In this document: one piece after another, positions 24,591-35,415 of the stretch
Position numbering within the stretch: position 1 is the stretch's first letter
Layout of the letters: each line of letters starts with the position of its first letter
Source: Mytilisepta virgata
Lineage: Eukaryota > Mollusca > Bivalvia > Mytilida > Mytilidae
Assembly: GCA_028015205.1 (NCBI GenBank)
Contig: CM051514.1
Coordinates: 7,936,001-8,000,000, forward strand
Length of the DNA stretch: 64,000 bases
Direction of reading: 5' to 3'
Notes under the pieces: generated by a model
Database searches by the model: none
What the model saw: the letters and a program-made list of their open reading frames with translations, nothing else
What the model was told of the DNA's origin: nothing
Program-made: the position numbers and the translations under genes

Positions 24591-26039
24591 AAAAATTTTA
24601 ATGTTAATTTTTAAATGTAATTTATGTTTCTACATAAATTTTCTAAGTTTTGGTAGTTAGTAAATTGTTCCCGCCAACTTTAAACGTAACAAAGAACTCT
24701 TGTTGGTTGATCCGCCTCAATCACCCGTGTAAGAACATTTTTAGGAGCTGGAATGAGAGTTGCGTAATATTCATTGTTGGAATATAGATTTCTTTGAAGC
24801 GTGATATATGCTTAAATAAATAACATTTGGTGACTCTTCAAAAGAAATACCCGTTTTGCTATAAATCAATTTTTTTAAATCAATTCTAAGCACATTTTTA
24901 GCCAAAACCTTTCTTATTTTGGAAGTTCGGTTATCATTCTTTTGTCTCATTGTTTAGCAATGTCAGTAAACACTAGGGGCGCCACTGGGCGGACACCACA
25001 GTTTGTGTACATTTTACTGGTCCCAAAATAGGCTTTATAATGCAGCAGATCGATTGCTCTAAGTGATTTAGTGTGCATGACGACATGATCAATAGAACGT
25101 CGCGGGAAACATCGAGTCTCCCATGGTTCTCTGGCTAACTTAACTTATAAAAACTGGGCACCATGTTAGAGTCAAAGATGTTGAAAATTGCGTAAAACCT
25201 CTACAAACTAGTAAGACACTTTTGATCTTAAACGGACATTTGGTTCTTGATTATTCATACGTGTACTTTGTTTTGATTTTATACAACACCAAGTTTTCAA
25301 ATAAAATCACAAAAATAAACCATGTTGTCATGCTGTCAATCCAGATCGGTCAAGACAAGTTCAGAACAATTCGGCAAAAGACCTTATACGTTGAATAAAT
25401 AGTAGAATGTGTATCTTCACTAGTAAGTAATATATCTTGTTCTGAATTTGTCACACATCTATCTAGATGTTGTCGATAATTTCAATAAATGAGAAATTCA
25501 AGAGAGTTAATATTAACAATTTTAAGATAAAAAAAAAAAAAAAATATTCCAGCGAAACACCAAAAAGTGTTGAATGTTGTATCACAAACGGAAGTGTCAT
25601 TGTATACTGTACTTTTTCAGGAGATCTATAAAATTCAGTATTTTATTTCTATAAATAAATTAAACTATTGGCACTGTACATAATTTTGCAATGTATAATA
25701 AATGTATGTCTAATCAAAGCTGTCAAACGAATTAGAAAACAACACTTCTCACTTATTCGTAACATAGATATATCATTATTGACTGACAGATTTAATTTAT
25801 AGGCTTTGAAAGCTTAAGAAAAGAAAGAACGAATTCTATCAATACTGAATAGATACACCATTATCTATTAGGAATTATTATCATATACAGAATCTCGTTG
25901 CTGGATCAAGATGTTACCATGGAAAGGCATTTTTGATCTAAAATTGGTAACACAAGCCATATAATGGCAAAGTTGTGCACGAGGGAGGTATGAGAGATAT
26001 TCGCCTGTTTCGAAATAATTTAACATTTTTTTTTAAAGA
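24591..26039. other. AT-rich, no gene recognised
   Basis: Includes an A run near 25,530. No coding or repeat signal was recognised. Confidence 0.4.
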
Positions 26040-26235
26040 AAATGTTTGTTTCGTTTGGTCAATTGGCGTTTTAAGCAAATTTCAGAGCAATTGGCTACAT
26101 CGTAAGCCAGTTTGTATTGGTGGAGGAATCTGGAGTACCGGGCAGAACAACCGACCTACGGCAAGAAGGGTCGCAATCCTTATATCAGTTAACATTTTAT
26201 TCGAGCGCACCTTGCCACGAGCTGGACAGTAAATT
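26040..26235 (-). mobile_element. Diverged SINE fragment related to copies A-C
   Basis: Retains 'ggcgttttaagc', 'attggtggaggaatctggag' and 'caaccgacctacgg', matching the middle of the SINE at 22,865, but is much more divergent and lacks the tRNA head. An old copy or a different subfamily. Confidence 0.5.
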
Positions 26236-26259
26236 TTGAGACACTCGAGAGGTTAAGCA

Positions 26260-26345
26260 AATATAAAGACAAATATGTTTATTGGCACAAGCACATAATT
26301 AATGAAATGGCATAGGCCCAATGTACATTATATATTGAAATTGTC
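26260..26345. repeat. Dispersed segment shared with 52,735-52,800
   Basis: Both places have 'atgaaatgg', 'caggcccaatgta' or 'taggcccaatgta' in the same order and orientation. Probably the 3' segment of a retrotransposon; the family was not identified. Confidence 0.4.
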
Positions 26346-27225
26346 CTGATGATTGAATTTTTGGTGGAAGTGTTTTCCAACAGACAATTGGCATTCCTAT
26401 GGGCACAAATTGTGTGCCACTCTTGGCTGACTTGTTCCTTCACTCATATGAGGCAGACTTCCTTGACGGGCTTCTTAAGGAAAAACAGAAGAAGTTAGCC
26501 CGTACCTTTAATTTCAGCTCTCGCTACATAGATGATGTTTTATCACTCAACAATTTACGTTTTGGGAATTTCTTACATCTCATCTATCCCAATAAGGATA
26601 CCACAGACACTGCCAAGTCTGCATCTTATCTTGACCTTCACCTCGAAATTGACACCAGATGAAGGTTGAATAAAACTTTTACGACAAACGGGATGACTTT
26701 GACTTTCCAATCGTCAACTTCCCATCCTTGGGCGGCAATATTCCAGAAGCGCCGGATTATGGAGTATATATTTCACAACTCATACGTTATTCCAGAGCTT
26801 TTGACATATACATTAATTTCATGGACAGAGCCCGGCTCTTGGCAGAAAAGTTGTTCAGACAGGGGTATTTTGCTCCTAAGTTTGAGTCATCCTTATTAAA
26901 GTTTTATGGACGGCATCATGACTTGGTTGACAGGTATGAAAAAACCGTTTCCCAAATAAAATGGACATGTTCATTGATGATCCCTTCCTGATACCGGATT
27001 CGACATGGGCAGCATGGCGGGTGTCCTGCAGGAAGCAGAGACTGCTTACTCTTCCGGAGCACCTGAGTCTACCCCGGTTTTTGGTGGGGTCCATGTTGTT
27101 CATATGTTTTTAGTTTTTAATTGTAGTGCATGTTTTGGTCTTGTCTTCGTTGTTCTCCGGAGTTTGTCATTTGTTTCGACTTTCCCCTCCTTCGAATGTC
27201 CCTTTGGTATTTCTTGACTTTATAA
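26346..27225 (+). pseudogene. Reverse transcriptase fragment (YIDD type, Penelope-like or related) with 3' tail
   Basis: The first frame (26,370-26,662) has 'IGIPMGTNCVPLLADLF' and the catalytic box 'YIDDVLSLNN' followed by 'SASYLDLHLEID'. The next part lies in another frame (26,728-26,991) with 'YGVYISQLIRYSRAF' and 'KFYGRHHDLVDRY'. These are consecutive blocks of a reverse-transcriptase family widespread in marine invertebrates, which I tentatively place near Penelope-like elements. The N-terminal half, including the first catalytic Asp block, is missing. A non-coding tail with 'cctgcaggaagcag' and 'tggtggggtccatgttg' ends near 27,225. Fragments of the same tail occur at 4680, 14,400 and 35,200. 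Confidence 0.7.
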
Positions 27226-27799
27226 ATAATAATTGTAGTACATGCAGTACATGATATAAGTAATAATGTTCCTGAAAATAAAACATGAACTGCATACAAT
27301 TTATGAGTATTCATGTAGGCTAATAATGTTTTATGGTACTTTTACAGGTGTATAATATTCAGAGTAGTGCAAATTAACCTATTATACTCTTTCTGAGTGC
27401 GAAACGCGTGTTTATGAATGATTTAGTTATTTTAAGGACAATTAAAGAACTATTTTCTATACAGGAAAGACAGATTGGGTTAATAAGTTCGTTTGAAATA
27501 TTTATATTTCTTATTTTTGTTCAAAAGATTGTCTTAAGGCAGTATATGGACTTCATCTTCTATATTATCTTTATTACATATTTTACATTTTAGTTTCATT
27601 TATTGGTAAACCGTTTTCGTTTTCAAGGTAATGAGCAGTTAGTCATATTTTACTTAAGGTAGACCTTTCAGATTTATTTTTAAGAATACTGTATCAGCAT
27701 AAGGATTTCATAAATTTTTATAAAAATTGCTGCAAAATTTTAATTTATTTGAGTTGAATATTTTTGAACATTGATTTTTGGGTGCCTTGATCTATGATT
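27226..27799. other. No gene recognised
   Basis: AT-rich. The right part may be an unrecognisably decayed C-terminal end of the Harbinger remnant that follows. Confidence 0.35.
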
Positions 27800-28513
27800 C
27801 TTTGTTTTATACGATAAAAGCTGTCTGAAAGAGTTCTCTTTCTTTAATATATGAAAATCCTAAATCATTTAGGAGGTGTGCAATTAAGCCGTTCGGAACT
27901 GCAATGCTTTGAAATTTGAGACCATGGACTCTCTTATGGCCACTCAAAACTAGATTATTTTGTGGTCTACAAATAGGACGAACTGTCTAATCGATAAAAC
28001 CCCAACAACTGTCTAAAGGTTAGTTACGGTTATAAACAGCGTTTGCAAACTGTTCTAACATGATTTTCATGCAAAGCCATGTTCGATTCAAAATCAGGAG
28101 GTGACAATTTACAGTATGTGTGTAGTCAAGGACCTCGTTGAAAATGATTCATGATAGTTCAGCTTTTCATCTTCCAAATACAGGTTCTAAATCTTCTAGT
28201 CTACGCAATACAATACACAAACCTTCGATACCGATCGCGGTTGTGCGATTCGAACATGTTATTTTTTTTCTGGAATTATCAAAGCATGGGAGAGTATTTT
28301 GATATCATCTCTGTCAAAACGAAACATAGTACGGCACTGTTCGTTAGTTATCTTTTTAATATCAAGTTTTTCTGAATATGCACCTTTTTCTTCTCTTGAT
28401 AACGACAAAAGAAGCAAATCTTCGTCATTTTCTATTGCAGCCAAAAGTTTCACATTTTCCGCCACCGTAGCCAGTAAAGATATAATAATAGTGGAAATTA
28501 CTTGTTCTGACAT
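27800..28513 (-). pseudogene. PIF/Harbinger transposase, N-terminal two-thirds, degenerate
   Basis: A DDE nuclease of the Harbinger family (DDE_Tnp_4, HARBI1-like), transcribed leftward from an ATG at 28,513. The first frame ends at 28,259 and contains 'ECRTMFRFDRDDIK'-like sequence (here 'QCRTMFRFDRDDIK'). A shift in a T/A run at 28,262-28,269 moves the homology to another frame: 'CSNRTTAIGIEGLCIVLRRL', 'PVFGR', 'IIFNEVLDYTHT'. Then come 'SCWGFID' with the first catalytic Asp, 'TVRPICRP', and 'GHKRVHGLKFQSIAVPNG'. In-frame stops occur at about 28,167-28,169, just after 'ELS', after 'NRN', and directly after 'GFID'. Beyond 'GLIAHLL' the homology fades. It is inactive. Confidence 0.8.
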
Positions 28514-28974
28514 TTATTTTAGACCAATTGAACATCACGTTACAACGTCAATTTAACACTTACACGTACACGTCAACTTTTGTACAAACCACTGGCTTCA
28601 AACGTTAACGTGTACGGTAACTTCTGTATAAACGTACACGCATCCATGCTTAACCTCTCTATTATCAAAATACTTACAACTCAGTTGTGGATACCGACAA
28701 GACCTTGGCCTCAACCATTTGGTAATAATAAATAATATGCAATACCAACTTTAACGCACAAGATATACATATTTTGTCGAAAAACGACATTCTATTATAT
28801 CAAGGTCTAAAGTAATTACCCAAACTCTTGACGAGCAGGTTCAAATGTCAAAATGAGCAGCAGAGGCAAACATACATTATTATAATCTTTAGATCAGTTT
28901 AATTGAGGTCTGGAGCTGGCATGTCAGTAAACTGCTAGTAGTCCTTTGTTAATATATATTGATCATTGTCATTT
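28514..28974. other. No gene recognised
   Basis: Probably includes the 5' flank of the Harbinger remnant, with several 'acgt'-rich strings near 28,540-28,640. No inverted terminus was matched. Confidence 0.35.
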
Positions 28975-29405
28975 TGCTTAGTTTCTTCTGTTACCTTTTC
29001 TAACATCGGACTCGGACATCTTTTGAACTTTGTTTTACTGTGTGTATCGCTGTGTGTTTGTTTTTTCCACATTGGCTAGAGGTAAAGGTGGAGGGTTGAG
29101 ATCTCACAAAACATGTTTAACCCCGCCGCATTTTTGCGCTTGTCCCAAGTCAGGAACCTCTAGCCTTTGTTAGTCTTGGGTGTTTTTTTAGATTTTGGTT
29201 AATTTTTATGTTTCAGAGTTTAGTTTGCCGTCCATTTTGCTGAACTAGTATACATTATTGTTTAGGGGCCAGCTGAAGCCTGCCTCCGGGTGCGGTATTT
29301 TCTCACTGCGTTGAAGACCCATCGGTAGCCTTGAGCTATTTTCTGCTCTTTGGTCGGGTTGTTGTCTCTTTGACACATTCCCCGTTTCCATTCTCTATTC
29401 TATTA
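28975..29405 (+). repeat. Mussel-specific dispersed repeat
   Basis: Contains 'cacattggctagaggtaaag', 'aaccccgccgcatttttgcg', 'gtcccaagtcaggaacctct', 'ggggccagctgaagcctgcc' and 'gttgttgtctctttgacac' in this order. I recognise these as parts of a very abundant repeat in Mytilus genomes, probably the 3' non-coding end of a retroelement. It is the main evidence for the organism assignment. No coding capacity. Confidence 0.7.
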
Positions 29406-30149
29406 GCTGTCTACACATTTCCGATTGTTCGAATAGAAAAAAAGTCAGTTGCGTGATTAATATGTTTCACTTAAAGCCACATCATACTTTTGTTTTTTTT
29501 CCATTCTATTAAAAACAGTTCACGGAATTTTTTCCGTCCTTGTTTAAACAAGGCTTTCCATATGCCAGTATATGTACTGTTTATTAATGATACTGGCGAT
29601 GAAAAAGAAAAATTACAGTAATCACGACATTCTACGATAATTGTGCTATAATTTAGATCATTGTTTAAAATTACATCTTTGATAAAACAATTAAGACAAA
29701 CACTTAATTGAAATATTTAACAATTAAGTTAAGACCATGCTAGGACAGTAAAAGGCGAATCTCTAATTGGTTCAAATTAAATAAGGCACTAATGGGGCGT
29801 CAAATGGAAGTCCGAAATGTTGCCTGTATCCACACGCAAACTTAAACAAAGATAAATACAATTAAACAATATTTAAAGGAACGTATACATTTGATTTTTT
29901 TCTATATAAATTCCTTGATTTTTTTATGCACATAATAATCTCATTAAACGAGACTTATTGTACTTGTGTATATGCATAAGTAAAATTTCGAATGTTAATA
30001 TGACTGCAGTGACCACAACACCATATAAGGACATAAATTTGAATTGGAATGAGATCCTCCTTTTTTTTAAATCACAATTTTATGTTAAATTTCGTGAAAA
30101 CAATGGAGTATTTATCACTTGCATTGCTATGTCCTTTCGGTTTTGGCTT
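29406..30149. other. AT-rich, no gene recognised
   Basis: No repeat or protein motif was recognised. Confidence 0.4.
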
Positions 30150-30200
30150 TACACTATGTTTAATGTGCTATAATAAAGTATTTGAATCTTGAATCTTCAC
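30150..30200 (+). repeat. LINE-like 3' terminus with short tandem tail
   Basis: 'gctataataaagtatttga' followed by two copies of 'atcttga', the poly(A) signal plus short tandem tail pattern of CR1/L2-type LINEs. The region upstream (from about 29,960) may be its 3' untranslated part. Confidence 0.45.
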
Positions 30201-30873
30201 GTTTTTTTTTTGTTGTTGTTAATTTGCTTTTCAACGTTTTGGATTATTGTTTTGGTTTTCAATATTTTATGTCTTGTCAGAACTGAAGAGACATAAATCT
30301 ACAGAATGTGCAAATCTCATGCAAATTATTGGTACCACAAAATTTTTTCTAACGGTGCATGAAAATATAAATCCCACGCATGACCAAAATAGTAATAACC
30401 TAGTTTAAATGCTATTAATATTCAACTTATAACAAAAATTGTAAAAAAAAACGAAGAAGGCATCAATCAGTTTATTCGATTGCAGACTACGTGTCCATTT
30501 TTCTTCGCAGTGAATATCTAATTATAACGTTCACATTTTTCTTAAATTAAACAGATTACTGGAATACTACGTGCAACAATAATACATTATCTCCATGCAT
30601 GTGTGGCTGTAAGCTGAATTTTTAATGAATTGTTTAACAAATGCCACCAAAATAGTATAAGGTATGAGGTAGAATCTAACTCCATGGATATATCAGTGAA
30701 AATATTCTGTTTTACGATATTTTTCTTTTAATAATAGATACCTTTTCGGAATTATCATCATGATAACATGATAGCTAATCCAAATAAACGGAGTTTCCAT
30801 AGTGCGAATAACACGTAAACAATAGTGCTTAACAGTAAATTAAGTGAATTTTTGAAATTGCAATTCACAGTAC

Positions 30874-31406
30874 TATAACCAGACTATTTTACATTGGACA
30901 TTTCAAAAATATTTCTAAAAGGATCTTAACTGTTTTCATAGATATTCGTTTAGTTTAATTTAATATCAATGTCGTAAACTTGGACCTAGTGTTTATCACA
31001 ATTGAATGGTCGTAATTTGGACAAAGACTTTAGATTAATTATTTCGTTTATACATGTTTTTATTAATTAACACTTTTATCTTAATCTATATTTTATAAAG
31101 TTGTTTGTAAAGTGTAGGTGTAAATCTCTATTTCCGGATTAATTACATAATATTGAATGGACATTAATTGCAACTTGTCTTTTACATGTTTATACTTCTT
31201 AATTTGGTTTCTATGTTGACAGTTGTTACTTAGCGGCATGTTAATCTGTTATTGTTAATACTTGTATTTAATTGTTGAAATTAATATTGTTAAGCAGTTT
31301 AGATTCGAAGTCCGGTCTCTCCGGACTGCTAAAATAAAGTTTAAGAACGGACGTTTTCCTTCTTGATACCATATAGCCGGAACGCCAACAATTTACCCCG
31401 GTTATA
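30874..31406 (+). repeat. 5' LTR
   Basis: 533 bp. Contains a TATA-like TATAAAG at 31,094-31,100, a short hairpin (gtccgg-tctct-ccggac) at 31,310-31,326, and a poly(A) signal AATAAA at 31,333-31,338, arranged as a U3-R-U5 repeat would be. Confidence 0.9.
31094..31100 (+). promoter_or_regulatory. Putative TATA box in the 5' LTR
   Basis: TATAAAG about 240 bp upstream of the AATAAA signal and about 415 bp upstream of the ORF start. Position and sequence only; no initiation site is known. Confidence 0.35.
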
Positions 31407-31408
31407 TC

Positions 31409-31420
31409 TGGTGTTAGAAC
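31409..31420 (+). promoter_or_regulatory. Putative primer-binding site (tRNA-Leu type)
   Basis: TGGTGTTAGAAC begins two bases after the LTR end. It begins with TGG, the complement of tRNA 3' CCA, and resembles the TGGTGTCAGAA start of known tRNA-Leu primer sites. The assignment to Leu is from memory. Confidence 0.65.
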
Positions 31421-31511
31421 TCCGCGGCATTAGCTATAACAACTGCTCGATACCCGTGTACCAGCCCAACATTTGAAGACTAGTTTACCCCAGCAGAAAC
31501 GGAACAAGAAA

Positions 31512-32339
31512 ATGGATCATAATACGTGGAGAAGAAATAATTTTAATGGATATTGGAGTACAAACCATTCAAGTGAATATGGATTACCTTATTCGTATGG
31601 AAACATGCAGTATATAAACAATTGTTTATGTAAATTTTGCGGCAAGTCCGTGAGCGCGAGACATTTAAACTTTTGTGGTGCAAAATCATCACATTGCTAT
31701 ACTTGTAAACAGTTTGGACATTATGCGAAAGTGTGCAAATTTCATTATAAAAGTGACGGAAAGTTCATTAAAACAAAATCCAAGTCAAAATTACGCAGAG
31801 ACGCAGAAAGGATGAAGAATTTCAAGGAACGAAAAACGATGACAATTTTTCCATGCGCCGAACTAAATAATGTTGAACTCAAGGAATTTCTTCCGAGTTT
31901 TGACAGTAAAATGCACTTGATTGGAAAGCTAAGAGATAAAAACATACGCTTACACTCGGAAAAAGTAAAATTCAAAATGTCGTTTCATGCATATCAAAGA
32001 AAATGGGAAGCTGCAAAACAGGAAACCAGTGAAATAGAAAAGGAATTCAATGATTTTCAAAATCAAATCAAGAACTATAAAATCAAACAAGACGATGAAC
32101 TTAAAAATGAAAACGAAAGACTTAAGGACAAAGTAAAAGATATGAAATGTTGGGGAATGCAACTTATCGATTCAGAAGAACATTGGAAAAATGAATGTGA
32201 AATATTGAAACGCAAAGTGTTAAATTTAGAAGGACAACTAAGTTCAGTTAATTGGAGACAATCCCACGAACATAAGACAGTTTACAGAGAGCGCGGACGA
32301 GGACAATATAAAAACCAGAGACACAATTATCGGAGATAA
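31512..32339 (+). CDS. Zinc-knuckle and coiled-coil protein of the LTR element (275 aa)
   Basis: The ATG at 31,512 is the first in frame and lies about 100 bases past the primer-binding site; the frame is intact to TAA at 32,337. Residues 1-35 are rich in Asn, Tyr and Ser. Residues 40-55 hold a first Cys/His cluster (C-x2-C-x7-H-x3-C). Residues 62-75 are a classical retroviral-type zinc knuckle CYTCKQFGHYAKVC (C-x2-C-x4-H-x4-C), which in Gag proteins binds the genomic RNA. Residues 80-110 are basic. Residues about 165-245 are Glu/Lys-rich with heptad character, a likely coiled coil. The C terminus is Arg/Gly-rich, another likely RNA-binding segment. The order is unusual: in Gag the capsid comes before the zinc knuckle, whereas here the knuckle is N-terminal and no capsid domain is recognisable. 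It could be a reduced Gag or a captured host RNA-binding protein. Confidence 0.8.
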   Translation: MDHNTWRRNNFNGYWSTNHSSEYGLPYSYGNMQYINNCLCKFCGKSVSARHLNFCGAKSSHCYTCKQFGHYAKVCKFHYKSDGKFIKTKSKSKLRRDAERMKNFKERKTMTIFPCAELNNVELKEFLPSFDSKMHLIGKLRDKNIRLHSEKVKFKMSFHAYQRKWEAAKQETSEIEKEFNDFQNQIKNYKIKQDDELKNENERLKDKVKDMKCWGMQLIDSEEHWKNECEILKRKVLNLEGQLSSVNWRQSHEHKTVYRERGRGQYKNQRHNYRR

Positions 32340-32363
32340 GTGATTAGACCAGGGACTGGTCTT

Positions 32364-32376
32364 CAGAAGCAGAGGA
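32364..32376 (+). promoter_or_regulatory. Putative polypurine tract
   Basis: AGAAGCAGAGGAA, 12 of 13 purines, ends 3 bases before the 3' LTR. This is where plus-strand DNA synthesis is primed in LTR retrotransposons. Confidence 0.6.
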
Positions 32377-32379
32377 ATA

Positions 32380-32913
32380 TATAACCAGACTATTTTACAT
32401 TGGACATTTCAAAAATATTTCTAAAAGGATCTTAACTGTTTTCATAGATATTCGTTTAGTTTAATTTAATATCAATGTCGTAAACTTGGACCTAGTGTTT
32501 ATCACAATTGAATGGTCGTAATTTGGACAAAGACTTTAGATTAATTATTTCGTTTATACATGTTTTTATTAATTAACACTTTTATCTTAATCTATATTTT
32601 ATAAAGTTGTTTGTAAAGTGTAGGTGTAAATCTCTATTTCCGGATTAATTACATAATATTGAATGGACATTAATTGCAACTTGTCTTTTACATGTTTATA
32701 CTTCTTAATTTGGTTTCTATGTTGACAGTTGTTACTTAGCGGCATGTTAATCTGTTATTGTTAATACTTGTATTTAATTGTTGAAATTAATATTGTTAAG
32801 CAGTTTAGATTCGAAGTCCGGTCTCTCCGGACTGCTAAAATAAAAGTTTAAGAACGGACGTTTTCCTTCTTGATACCATATAGCCGGAACCCCAACAATT
32901 TACCCCGGTTATA
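32380..32913 (+). repeat. 3' LTR
   Basis: 534 bp, about 99.6% identical to the 5' LTR; followed directly by GTAC, the second half of the target duplication. Confidence 0.9.
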
Positions 32914-33884
32914 GTACCTAAACGTAATTTTAAGAAAATCAATTTATAAGATTCGTCATGTGTTCAAAAAGATGATACCATAAATGTGAAATTCTGTATT
33001 TAGAATAATTCGTACGCGTGTTTTTAATAAAGACTTGATGCAGAAATACAGAGATGTTTGGTAATTTGTAGAAAAATACGTCAATCTCTTTAAAAGTATT
33101 TCGTTCTTTTACCTGTACCGCTTTCAAAATAGACTACAACAAAAAAGACAAGAATTACCGATCATTTACGAGTTTTTTCTTTCACGTGGAGCGACAAAAC
33201 AGCCACTCGAAGGGGTGAGAATGGAAAAAAATAAAATAACATAAAAACCTTTTTATCGCTATTTCGTGAATTTTATTGTAAGATCGATAAAATCGGAAGA
33301 ATTTCTATTTTAAAATAAATTTTTGCTGTAAGTGAGATTATGTATCTCCTTTCATATGAAATAAGAATGGTTTTGGTTCTGAAATTTCATCTTGGCTATA
33401 TTCCACAAAGAATTGCAAATTGACCCAAATCACCGATATATACGACCTTTGTTCGTAGAAAACTTGACCTTATTAATGATTAGGCATAATATTTTGTTTG
33501 GTTACATAAAAATGCATTGCATACAATCGTTACGATAAAAAGTAGGTAAAGATTTAAGAATAAAAAATCAATGATTACGAGTGAAACGAATTCAGCGGAA
33601 AGTGGCTCTACCTCTTTATGGTCTTAACAAAAGTGGTCAATATTGATGTTAAATGGCCATTTCTGTCTTGTTTCATCTTGTCGGTGTTGATTTTCAGCAT
33701 TTATCTAACACGTCTAATTACAGATAAAATCAAGATAACAAGATAAAAGCAAGAAAATTGTCAGGACTGTTAAGACGAGTTCATGAAAGTTTAGAATGAA
33801 ATGTGCAATGTTTGAATTTACGTTTGCTGGTCTGAACTGGTCTTGTTTGATGTGGATTTTTGTAGAAATTGAATCAATATTAGA
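32914..33884. other. AT-rich, no gene recognised
   Basis: No coding or repeat signal was recognised. Confidence 0.4.
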
Positions 33885-34003
33885 TTAATTTATTTTGTGT
33901 GTTTTATTAATTTATATTTTAACTGAGGGCCTCAGGGAAGATTAGCTTATCAATGCTAAATGTGTTACCCTCTTTCAATAAAGACATTACTTACTTACAT
34001 CAC
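33885..34003 (+). repeat. LINE-like 3' terminus with tandem tail
   Basis: 'ggcctcagggaagattagc' and 'atgtgttaccctctttcaat' followed by 'aaagacattacttacttac': a LINE-type 3' end with a short tandem tail. No coding part is attached. Confidence 0.45.
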
Positions 34004-34495
34004 ACGACACATAACGTCACGTCACAGTACATATCGTCGACGTCATAATGTCAAAACGTACGTGCTTTCCTGGATTTGAACAAAAACATTTAAAAAAGAA
34101 ATTGTTAATGAATAGAAAACTACCAAGTAATTTCATTTGGAATTTTATTTCAAGTTTTAGTATAAAACCAAATTACGTATTCACGAGCTTTCCGATTAAC
34201 ATGTTTTTTTTTCTCTAGAATCGCTCGTTTTGTAGAAAGTTTTTTTTTAAGTCATGACGGCCATTTTCACTTTAAATATATTTCTTTGAATTTTCTCGGT
34301 CTGTAATGAGAGAAATTATTCATTCGTACAGAAAGATGTAGGATAAGGGAATTCCACCCTCGGGATCACATTTTTTTGTGGTCAGGCACTCGACAAACCT
34401 CGTAACACGAATAAGAAAAAATGTAGCCTCCTCCGGGTGGAATTCCCCTATCATTCCTACATCTCTCTGTATGAAAGATAATAATAAGGTTTACT
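34004..34495 (+). repeat. Fold-back dispersed repeat, unit 1 (about 490 bp)
   Basis: Begins with 'acgtcacgtcacagtacat' and ends in a fold-back of about 150 bp: 'agatgtaggataagggaatt' (34,325 on) pairs with 'ggaattcccctatcattcct' (34,440 on). Related units lie at 36,640-36,780 (partial) and, in tandem, at 37,166-38,505. Non-coding. Confidence 0.7.
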
Positions 34496-34969
34496 AGCGA
34501 AAGGTTGAGAGAAAATTAAATTTTCAAAATATATTTTTATAAAGATAAATTTTTACAAGTGCAAGGAGATTGTTACAAATTCCATTTTGCTGTCGAAATG
34601 CCGATCGTTTTCAAATTAATCAATATTAAACTGCAATAGAAGACGGCGCTTAAAGCAGTAAACATCAATTTAGAATTTAACTGATTACATGTTAATTTTT
34701 CCATGCCAGTTAAAAATCAATTTAGTTTGTTCATGTTTTCTATTTAACCTATTCTTGGTTAAATATGTAAAACTAAGATGTATTATTAATGTGCTTGGAA
34801 TCTGAATATTGACATTATATTGAAATTCTAGAAACAATTGCTACTAGTGCTACGAAAGATATTTTGTGCTATATACATTTTGTATCTGTAAATAATTATG
34901 CTCTTTTTATCAATTAATGACCGAGGGCTGAAAATACTGAAAGTCAATATACTAATTTAAAATGTTGTA
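34496..34969. other. No gene recognised
   Basis: AT-rich spacer between the fold-back unit and a retroelement tail. Confidence 0.4.
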
Positions 34970-35415
34970 GAACAGTAAAGTCAAGAAATACCAAAGGGAT
35001 ATTCGAAGGAGAGAAAAATCGTATCAACTGACAAACTCCGGAGAACAACGAAGACAAGACCAAAACAATACATGCACTACAATAAAAAACTAAAAACATA
35101 TGAACAACTTTGACCCCACCAAAAAACCGGGGGTAGACCCAGGTGCTCCGGAAGAGTAAGCAGTCTCTGCTTCCTGCAGGACACCCGTCATGCTGTCCAT
35201 GTCAAATCCGGTATGAGGAAGGGATAATATCCATAGAACAGGTCCATTTTCATTTGGGAAACGGTTTTTTCATAGTCCAAGTCATGATGACGCCCATAAA
35301 ACTTTAATAAGGGTGACTTCAGCTTAGGAGCAACGTACCCCTGTCTGAGCAAATTTTCTGTTAGGAACACATATTCAAATGCAAAAAGAGTGTCTCGTGT
35401 CAAAATATTTGGCAT
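34970..35415 (-). pseudogene. C-terminal RT fragment plus tail of the YIDD-type element, minus strand
   Basis: On the minus strand, 35,415-35,188 encodes 'NLLRQGYVAPKLKSPLLKFY' followed by 'GRHHDLDYEKTVSQMK', matching the C-terminal end of the fragment at 26,850-26,990. The non-coding tail with the 'cctgcaggaagcag' block and 'ggagaacaacgaagacaaga' (plus-strand reading) follows to 34,970. Severely 5'-truncated, as expected after incomplete reverse transcription. Confidence 0.7.

Larger units (their letters stand above)
30874..32913 (+). mobile_element. Young non-autonomous LTR element with one intact zinc-knuckle ORF (TR-GAG-like)
   Basis: A complete 2040-bp element. It has two direct long terminal repeats, 30,874-31,406 and 32,380-32,913, with one substitution and one single-base indel between them. 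The repeat ends form a perfect 7-bp inverted pair (TATAACC and GGTTATA), not the usual TG/CA. It is flanked by GTAC on both sides (30,870-30,873 and 32,914-32,917), a 4-bp target duplication. A primer-binding site lies 2 bases inside the left LTR, and a purine tract precedes the right LTR. The 973-bp interior encodes only a 275-residue protein; protease, reverse transcriptase, RNase H and integrase are all missing, so they must come from elsewhere. Pol-less elements with a single Gag-like ORF are known from plants as TR-GAGs; the parallel is inference. Confidence 0.9.

Noticed and set aside
31473..31511. A longer N terminus of the LTR-element protein starting at a TTG codon
   Set aside because: A TTG start is not expected in an animal; the first in-frame ATG is at 31,512.
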